Below, piece by piece: positions 34,083 to 38,915 of a stretch of DNA of 38,915 bases. A program made the position numbers and the translations under genes. Positions within the stretch are counted from its first letter, which is position 1. Each line of letters begins with the position of its first letter. The notes under the pieces were generated by a model. It ran no database searches. It saw only the letters and a list, made by a program, of their open reading frames with translations, and was not told where the DNA came from. The stretch comes from a bacterium (GTDB taxonomy: Bacteria > Margulisbacteria > Marinamargulisbacteria > UBA817 > JAQBTH01): the NCBI GenBank assembly GCA_027623425.1, contig JAQBTH010000011.1, positions 1 to 38,915 on the forward strand. Reading direction: 5' to 3'.

Positions 34083-35479
34083 CGGCACAGCCCGTCAGAG
34101 GCGAGGGGCCCCGCTTCAAGCCAAAGTCACAAGAAATGACCACGTTTCGCGCCACGAGTAAGGATGAGTTCTGGGATAAGCTGCGTTTGGTGTCAGAGCT
34201 TTTGGTCAGTCACGGTCATATTAAGGGTAGTGATCTTGCTGCGCTTTTAATGATTTTTCCAGCCTCAAATCTCTGCCGCGCAGTGTTAAGCGCCGTAGGC
34301 CCATTGTATGGGCATCCCTTTTCTATTAGCGCAGGCCCATCAACAATTTTACATCAGCAATGTGCTCAGAATCTGACTGAGGGCGCAACATCCCATTTTG
34401 GACTTACGCCAGAGAGTCGAATAGCTCCTGCGGCAGCACGTGTGCGCTTATCTGTCCGCGATGATACGTTTCGGCGCCTATTCGATCAGATGCGTAATGC
34501 TGCCAGAGACGACGTTTTTAATTTGACACCAGCAAGTCAAATGACTCCTTCGGAAGCGCGTTTGCGCTCTCACAGCCTATACATTCAGTTGCAGGCTAGT
34601 TACAGAGAGTCAGGGGAAGATATGAGAACGGCGAGAAGATTAGATGAGTTTTTCGGTGCGCTAAAAACAGGAAGCTTAAATGCGGTGCTTTGTGAAATGC
34701 CGCTTAACCAAGATGTATTTAGAAGTGACAAGGGGCAATTTATTTTGTGCACGGAGCGTATTCCAGAGCCTCAAGGGGGAACCCTGAAAGTGCACACGGT
34801 TTTCTGGAGCCTCAATGGCCAAAACAGCACCCCAGACACAAGCCCTATACGTTTAGACTGGAGCTGGCGCAATGCAGACACGCTTCAAGTTAGAGTGACC
34901 ATAACAGATGTTGATTCTCAAGCGGGGCACCGTATTGTTTTGGAATCAAACCTGTCGGATAACCAGGGGAGAGTCGATGTTTCGGGGATTATTACAAATG
35001 GAGATTCCCAACAGAGGGTGCACCATAGCGGCGCGTTGACAGTGACCACAGAGCAGGGGTGTGAAATAATGAAAATGGTTAAATTAATACAGGGTGATAA
35101 TTTCTCAGCTAAGATTGAGCCTATCTCAGAAGAAGGCTCCTTAATTCGTAAAGGCAGTGTATGGTATAAGAATGGGGATTATGCAGAAGGCAATTTCTTA
35201 TTGACTGATAACGAGCCAAAATTGGTTGACGGAGAAATCAGGTGTTCCGATGGCACGCTGTTGGTGTGTGGGGAGTATGTGCCAAGCTTTCGGCGTGCTA
35301 GGCGCGAGATGTGTAGTCGGCCAGATGGAAGTGCTCATGAACTGATCTTTGAGCGTGAAGTGGCGCCGGGGCACTATAGGGCGAATGGCAGGGTTCGCTC
35401 CGCTGATGGCACAGTTGCGGAAGGGGCCTTCATGGTTAGGGGTAGCGACATTATAAAAATAGAGACGAGCGCTACCTAA
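34067..35479 (+). CDS. Unknown protein with MORN-like C-terminal repeats
   Basis: 470 residues, not recognised. Residues about 30-80 (FWDKLRLVSELLVSHGHIKG, then DLAALLMIFP) resemble the N-terminal helical stretch of the unknown protein at 32334. A 40-residue internal repeat follows (LTPESRIAPAAARVRL near 113, LTPASQMTPSEARLRS near 153). Residues about 200-350 look beta-rich. The C-terminal 110 residues contain glycine-rich hairpin repeats like MORN motifs (WYKNGDYAEGNF; VRSADGTVAEGAF). The ATG at 34067 has no ribosome site and overlaps the upstream 43-codon frame, so the true start may lie there with a frameshift between. A start at a later Met (34136) is also possible. Confidence 0.65.
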   Translation: MAIALAAQPVRGEGPRFKPKSQEMTTFRATSKDEFWDKLRLVSELLVSHGHIKGSDLAALLMIFPASNLCRAVLSAVGPLYGHPFSISAGPSTILHQQCAQNLTEGATSHFGLTPESRIAPAAARVRLSVRDDTFRRLFDQMRNAARDDVFNLTPASQMTPSEARLRSHSLYIQLQASYRESGEDMRTARRLDEFFGALKTGSLNAVLCEMPLNQDVFRSDKGQFILCTERIPEPQGGTLKVHTVFWSLNGQNSTPDTSPIRLDWSWRNADTLQVRVTITDVDSQAGHRIVLESNLSDNQGRVDVSGIITNGDSQQRVHHSGALTVTTEQGCEIMKMVKLIQGDNFSAKIEPISEEGSLIRKGSVWYKNGDYAEGNFLLTDNEPKLVDGEIRCSDGTLLVCGEYVPSFRRARREMCSRPDGSAHELIFEREVAPGHYRANGRVRSADGTVAEGAFMVRGSDIIKIETSAT

Positions 35480-35540
35480 GTGTAAACAAGAATGTTTTGG
35501 GCGGAATCTGATATTTTTCAGTGCCCACAGTCAAAAAAAG

Positions 35541-35556
35541 TGTTTCACGTGAAGCA
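35541..35556. promoter_or_regulatory. parS: parS-like site 6
   Basis: TGTTTCACGTGAAGCA, 15 of 16 matches to the parS consensus and the best site in the window. It is intergenic, 60 nt after the unknown gene. Confidence 0.8.
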
Positions 35557-35687
35557 CAGTGTGCGAAGCCGCAAAAAAATACCAGCTCTGCATCAATGGG
35601 CTACATGATTAGGTTCATGGTTAGATATCAAATCATCGGCGCCTAAATGACCGTGTTCAAACACACCACAAAAAATAAATGTTTCCA

Positions 35688-35708
35688 TATTCCCCTTTAG
35701 GGGGAATA
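35688..35708 (+). promoter_or_regulatory. GC-rich hairpin in the leader of the holin-like gene
   Basis: TATTCCCC pairs with GGGGAATA around a TTTAG loop (8 bp). Twelve nt later CCCC and GGGG (35720-35734) can form a second, weaker stem. Both lie 25-75 nt before an AGGAGGTG ribosome site. They could be a terminator remnant, an mRNA-stabilising stem or a regulator; no T-run follows. Confidence 0.4.
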
Positions 35709-35761
35709 ATGGGTGTAAGCCCCGTTAAAAGGGGTAATCGCAGTCATGTAGGAGGTGTATT

Positions 35762-36004
35762 ATGCATAATGCGAAAAGTTTAGGTATTGCTGGGGGGCTT
35801 ACTGGAGGAATCGTAATGTTGATATTGACCATACTGGGGATGATGGGTGTGGGTGTATCGGTGTTAGACGTGCTGGCAAGTTTATTCACAGGATATACCA
35901 TTAGTTTTGTAGGGTGTCTTATCGGAATGATTTACGGGTTTATTGTAGGCTTTGTTTTAAGCTACATTCATACGATAGTTTTGAGTATCGTAGAAACCGG
36001 TTAG
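35762..36004 (+). CDS. Small holin-like membrane protein, 80 residues
   Basis: Two clear membrane helices (about 8-30 and 42-74) in an 80-residue protein with glycine-rich spacing: SLGIAGGLTGGIVMLIL, then LFTGYTISFVGCLIGMIYGF. The GY...GxLIGxxYGFxxGF pattern is like small proteins annotated as bacteriophage holin in many uncultured bacteria, although such genes are usually not in prophages. The ribosome site AGGAGGTG is nearly ideal, suggesting strong expression. It stands alone between two hairpins and is followed by a strong terminator. The holin name is from memory of similar sequences; the real function is unknown. Confidence 0.75.
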   Translation: MHNAKSLGIAGGLTGGIVMLILTILGMMGVGVSVLDVLASLFTGYTISFVGCLIGMIYGFIVGFVLSYIHTIVLSIVETG

Positions 36005-36016
36005 TCATGTGGTAGT

Positions 36017-36046
36017 CACAGTCTACGCCACAGGGCGTAGGCTGTG
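36017..36046 (+). terminator. Strong hairpin terminator after the holin-like gene
   Basis: CACAGTCTACGCC pairs with GGCGTAGGCTGTG (13 bp with one T-G wobble) around ACAG, starting 12 nt after the stop codon and followed by CATCTTTGTTGT. The stem is very strong; the T-run is only moderate. Confidence 0.75.
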
Positions 36047-36116
36047 CATCTTTGTTGTAACCCAAATATTTAATGCTACGAACTAAAAACAAGCTAGCAC
36101 TTTAACCCCCCACTTA

Positions 36117-36125
36117 TGATATAGT
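36117..36125 (+). promoter_or_regulatory. Extended -10 promoter of clpC
   Basis: TGATATAGT, identical to the -10 region of ahcY, 38 nt before the clpC ATG. No good -35 box at 17 nt (GCACTT). The CCCCCCACTTA just upstream faintly resembles a heat-shock sigma -10, but no matching -35 is present. Confidence 0.55.
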
Positions 36126-36163
36126 GAAAATAATCAAACATTTAGGAAGGAATATAGGTAAGG

Positions 36164-38689
36164 ATGTTCTCCCGATTTACTGAAAAAGCAATACAAGCCA
36201 TTATGTTAGCCCAAGAGGAAGCCAAGCGCTTTCATCACAATTATGTGGGAACCGAGCATATTCTATTAGGAATATTCGGCGAGGGAGATAATGTCGTCAT
36301 TAAAACCGTCGGCGAAATGGGGCACTCCGCAGACCAGATCAAAGAAACGCTAGAAGAGCGTTTAGAGTATGGCGGCATCACATCTGATAACGCAAATATT
36401 CCATTTACCCAACAAGCCAAGCAGGTGTTGTCAAACGCCTGGGATGAAGCGCGAAAACTGGGTCATAACTATGTGAATGTAGAGCATTTATTTTTATCTA
36501 TTTTCCGCGACCCGACAAACGTTGCGGCGCGCGTCCTGGCTGAAAAGGGCATCAGCAGTACGAAGTTTAAAGAATCATTATTTTCTCAATTAGGAAACAA
36601 AGTCGATGGGTCCCAAAAACCCGTTAACGCAGTCCCTACCCCAACATTAGATTTGTTTGGCCGAGACTTAACCTGGTTGGCTCGCGATAAAAAATTAGAC
36701 CCAGTTATCGGTCGTGAAAAAGAGATGGAGCGCATCATTCAGATTCTATCCAGACGCAGCAAGAATAATCCTGTTTTAACAGGGGAGCCAGGCGTAGGTA
36801 AAACCGCCGTTGTAGAAGGCTTAGCACAACAAATCATAGGCGGAGATGTGCCTGAAAAATTGGCTAAAAAACGCCTAATTACTTTAGACCTAGGATTATT
36901 AGTCGCAGGTACAAAGTACCGTGGAGAATTCGAAGACCGCGTTAAAAAAATAATGGAAGAAGTGCGTAAAGCCAAAGACGTTATTTTATTTATTGACGAG
37001 CTTCATACCATCATCGGTACTGGTGGATCAGAGGGCAGCTTAGATGCCGCAAACTTATTCAAGCCAGCCCTTGCTCGCGGCGAACTGCAGTGCATCGGTG
37101 CCACCACATTAGACGAGTACCGAAAGCACATTGAAGGCGACGGTGCATTAGAGCGCCGCTTCCAGTCGGTTCTGATTGACCAACCATCTAAAGAACAAAC
37201 GCTAGAAATCCTACGCGGAATCAAATCCCGTTATGAAGAGTATCACGAGGTTACCATTACAGATGATGCGCTTGTGGATGCGGTTGAGTTATCAACACGA
37301 TATATTACAAACCGCCAATTGCCTGATAAGGCCGTTGACGTCATCGATGAAGGTGCGTCAAAAGTAATGTTAAAAGCATCTCGTTTGCCAAAAGAGTTGC
37401 AGGCGCTATTAACCGAGGAGTCTCAGCTAAAAGCAGAGATTGAAAAAGCCAAAGAAAATAACGATTCAGCGATGGAAACGATTTTAAAAGAAAAATCGGC
37501 CTCAATTAAAGAGCAAAAGAAAGAATTTAAAGCAGATGAGTTATCTGCTGCACGCAAAATCGTTGATGAGAAGGTTGTTGCAGAAGTTGTTGCCAGCTGG
37601 ACCGGAGTGCCTGTGTCTAAGATTACTGAGGCTGAAGGGCGTAAGCTATTACGCTTAGAGCAAGACCTCAGGAAAAAAGTAATTGGCCAGGAAGATGCGA
37701 TTAAAGCCGTCACGCGCGCGATAAAGCGAGCAAAAGTTGGCCTAAAATCTCCAAATAAGCCCACCGGAACCTTCATGTTTCTAGGGCCAACTGGCGTTGG
37801 AAAAACCGAAATGGCGCGCACAATGGCAGAGTACCTGTTTGGGGATCGTGATGCGCTTATTCGAATTGATATGAGCGAATATATGGAAAAGCATACAGTG
37901 TCCCGTCTGATCGGGTCGCCTCCAGGCTATGTGGGGTTTAACGAAGGTGGGCAGCTTACCGAGCCTGTTCGCCTAAAGCCCTATTCCATCGTGTTATTTG
38001 ACGAGCTTGAAAAGGCCTCTCCTGAGGTCATCAACATACTGCTTCAAATCTTAGAAGATGGTCGTTTAACAGATAGCACAGGGCGTACCGTTGACTTCAA
38101 AAACACCATCATTGTTATGACCTCTAACGTGGGCGCCCAGTACATTCAAAAAGAAAGCTACTTCGGGTTTTCGAAGTCAGGCAATGAAGATGAGGCCAAC
38201 TACCAGAAAATGAAAGCAAAGCTGCAAGACGAAATAGGCAATGCGTTCAAACCAGAATTCATTAACCGTATTGACGATGTCATTATTTTCAAATCGCTCA
38301 CAAAAGAGAACAATCGCAAGATCGTGGATATCATGATTAAAGACCTTAAAGATAGACTAGAAGGCAACGATATTTACATCACCGTAAAAGAGAATGTAAA
38401 AGACTTTCTTGTTGATAAAGGCTTTAATCAAAAGCAAGGTGCCCGTCCATTGCGCCGCGCAATTCAAGAGTACTTTGAAGACCAATTGGCAGACCGATTG
38501 CTTGAAAAGAACATGAGAAGCTTCATTTCGGTGTCCGTCACGATGAAGAAGGGGGCCATTCAGTTTACTCTTCGCAAAGTAAAGCCAAGAGCGAAGAAAT
38601 TATCCAAGATCAATGAACCTGCGCGTGAGTCGTCCAATAGAGCGGGTAGCGCACAAGGAAAGCGACCTAGCACGCTAGTCAGCGCATAA
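36164..38689 (+). CDS. clpC: ATP-dependent Clp protease ATP-binding subunit ClpC
   Basis: Class I Clp/Hsp100 unfoldase that feeds substrates to ClpP, 841 residues. Two N-terminal Clp repeats (about 1-145) are followed by AAA domain 1 with Walker A GEPGVGKT (207-214), a short middle domain typical of ClpC rather than ClpB (about 410-480), and AAA domain 2 with Walker A GPTGVGKT (541-548). A ClpP-docking loop of the FGF type (SYFGFSKSG) is present. The C-terminal 40 residues ([17 protein letters not shown] and on) are a charged, flexible extension. AAGG lies close to the ATG, and AGGAAGG somewhat further upstream. No clpP or mcsAB is nearby. Confidence 0.95.
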   Translation: MFSRFTEKAIQAIMLAQEEAKRFHHNYVGTEHILLGIFGEGDNVVIKTVGEMGHSADQIKETLEERLEYGGITSDNANIPFTQQAKQVLSNAWDEARKLGHNYVNVEHLFLSIFRDPTNVAARVLAEKGISSTKFKESLFSQLGNKVDGSQKPVNAVPTPTLDLFGRDLTWLARDKKLDPVIGREKEMERIIQILSRRSKNNPVLTGEPGVGKTAVVEGLAQQIIGGDVPEKLAKKRLITLDLGLLVAGTKYRGEFEDRVKKIMEEVRKAKDVILFIDELHTIIGTGGSEGSLDAANLFKPALARGELQCIGATTLDEYRKHIEGDGALERRFQSVLIDQPSKEQTLEILRGIKSRYEEYHEVTITDDALVDAVELSTRYITNRQLPDKAVDVIDEGASKVMLKASRLPKELQALLTEESQLKAEIEKAKENNDSAMETILKEKSASIKEQKKEFKADELSAARKIVDEKVVAEVVASWTGVPVSKITEAEGRKLLRLEQDLRKKVIGQEDAIKAVTRAIKRAKVGLKSPNKPTGTFMFLGPTGVGKTEMARTMAEYLFGDRDALIRIDMSEYMEKHTVSRLIGSPPGYVGFNEGGQLTEPVRLKPYSIVLFDELEKASPEVINILLQILEDGRLTDSTGRTVDFKNTIIVMTSNVGAQYIQKESYFGFSKSGNEDEANYQKMKAKLQDEIGNAFKPEFINRIDDVIIFKSLTKENNRKIVDIMIKDLKDRLEGNDIYITVKENVKDFLVDKGFNQKQGARPLRRAIQEYFEDQLADRLLEKNMRSFISVSVTMKKGAIQFTLRKVKPRAKKLSKINEPARESSNRAGSAQGKRPSTLVSA

Positions 38690-38694
38690 ACACC

Positions 38695-38723
38695 TTGACC
38701 TCGCTAGGCTAGGGTGGTATTGT
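38695..38723 (+). promoter_or_regulatory. Promoter and ~90-nt leader of rpsB
   Basis: TTGACC, 17 nt, TATTGT: the best -35/-10 pair in the window, 6 nt after the clpC stop. Transcription from about 38730 leaves a leader of about 90 nt before the AAGGAGG ribosome site. Ribosomal protein S2 represses its own leader in other bacteria, so this leader is a candidate control region; I see only short stems in it. Confidence 0.65.
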
Positions 38724-38819
38724 CTTGAGCACGTTTGAGTGTATTGCCATGTACGCTTGAATTACTGGGGAGTGCCCAAAAACACAAAAAAATTTTTAAA
38801 CCCTTTTAAGGAGGAAACA

Positions 38820-38915
38820 ATGGCTGAAGAAACAAGACAGGCGCCAGTGCGCGACAATAGAGAACATCATTTTCCAAAAGTAGGCGAAAAAGTGACAATG
38901 AGACAGCTGCTCGAA
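38820..38915 (+). CDS. rpsB: Ribosomal protein uS2, 5' end only
   Basis: The gene runs off the window after 32 codons and is not in the ORF track. AAGGAGG lies 6 nt before the ATG. The last visible residues VTMRQLLE match the start of S2 proteins (V(S/T)MKQLLEAGVHFGH). In most species those residues begin at position 3-5; here they follow an extra 22-24 residues (MAEETRQAPVRDNREHHFPK). The identification rests on eight residues plus the strong promoter and ribosome site, so it is likely but not certain. Confidence 0.7.
   Translation, partial: MAEETRQAPVRDNREHHFPKVGEKVTMRQLLE

Noticed and set aside
34060-34085. Programmed -1 frameshift site
   Set aside because: No X-XXY-YYZ heptamer or obvious downstream pseudoknot in the overlap; mutation or separate starts are simpler.
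36094-36125. CIRCE-like element before clpC
   Set aside because: CTAGCACTT resembles one CIRCE arm, but the second arm (GAGTGCTAA) is missing.
1-38915. CRISPR arrays, insertion sequences, tRNA or rRNA genes
   Set aside because: I looked for regular direct repeats, transposase-like frames and tRNA T-loop signatures in the gene gaps and saw none.

Overview
The window looks like the replication-origin neighbourhood of a bacterial chromosome from a two-membrane (Gram-negative type) lineage. Outer-membrane biogenesis is represented by an Omp85/TamA protein, a 1650-residue TamB, a very large secreted barrel-like protein and an AMIN-type amidase. They sit beside genes more familiar from Firmicutes and Cyanobacteria (ClpC, copper-amine-oxidase-like wall domains, single-domain response regulator, DciA helicase loader). 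Base composition is moderately AT-rich. I cannot fix the phylum from sequence alone; an uncultured lineage such as Margulisbacteria would fit, but that is a guess.

Layout, left to right. (1) 0.15-10.3 kb, minus strand: a tight run of Lrp/AsnC regulator, class I/II aminotransferase, CvpA, threonine synthase, TamB and TamA, with 4-base GTGA overlaps between the first three genes and an extra promoter at thrC. (2) 10.4-12.4 kb, plus strand: ahcY plus an unknown protein with an acidic-then-basic tail, ended by a hairpin terminator. (3) 12.5-21.2 kb, plus strand: queA, a 1629-residue secreted protein with six repeated modules, an N-acetylmuramoyl-L-alanine amidase and murI. (4) 21.2-24.6 kb, minus strand: dnaN, recF, a DciA-type protein with a zinc ribbon, a 29-residue bS22-like ribosomal protein missed by the ORF track, and a CheY-like receiver. 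(5) 24.6-26.3 kb: dnaA flanked on both sides by DnaA-box clusters; the dnaN-proximal side also has a DnaA-trio-like stretch and a very AT-rich segment, so I call it oriC. (6) 26.4-31.7 kb: a methyltransferase, mnmG-rsmG (plus) and parA-parB-VOC protein (minus), with three parS-like sites upstream of parA. (7) 32.3-36.0 kb: an accessory-looking stretch with two unrecognised proteins, glyoxalase I, a small holin-like membrane protein and two more parS-like sites. (8) 36.1-38.9 kb: clpC and the first 32 codons of rpsB.

How the parts fit: DnaA, DnaN, RecF, DciA, ParA, ParB and several parS-like sites form a compact initiation and segregation locus. G/C strand bias also appears to change sign between about 26 and 27 kb. 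Several genes (parA, gloA, thrC, the methyltransferase) have a good or fair -10 box only 6-7 nt before the start codon and no Shine-Dalgarno, suggesting leaderless transcripts. I saw no CRISPR array, insertion sequence, tRNA or rRNA. No clearly new multi-gene system stands out; the best candidates for something undescribed are the six-module envelope protein with its amidase neighbour, and the pair of unknown proteins around gloA.
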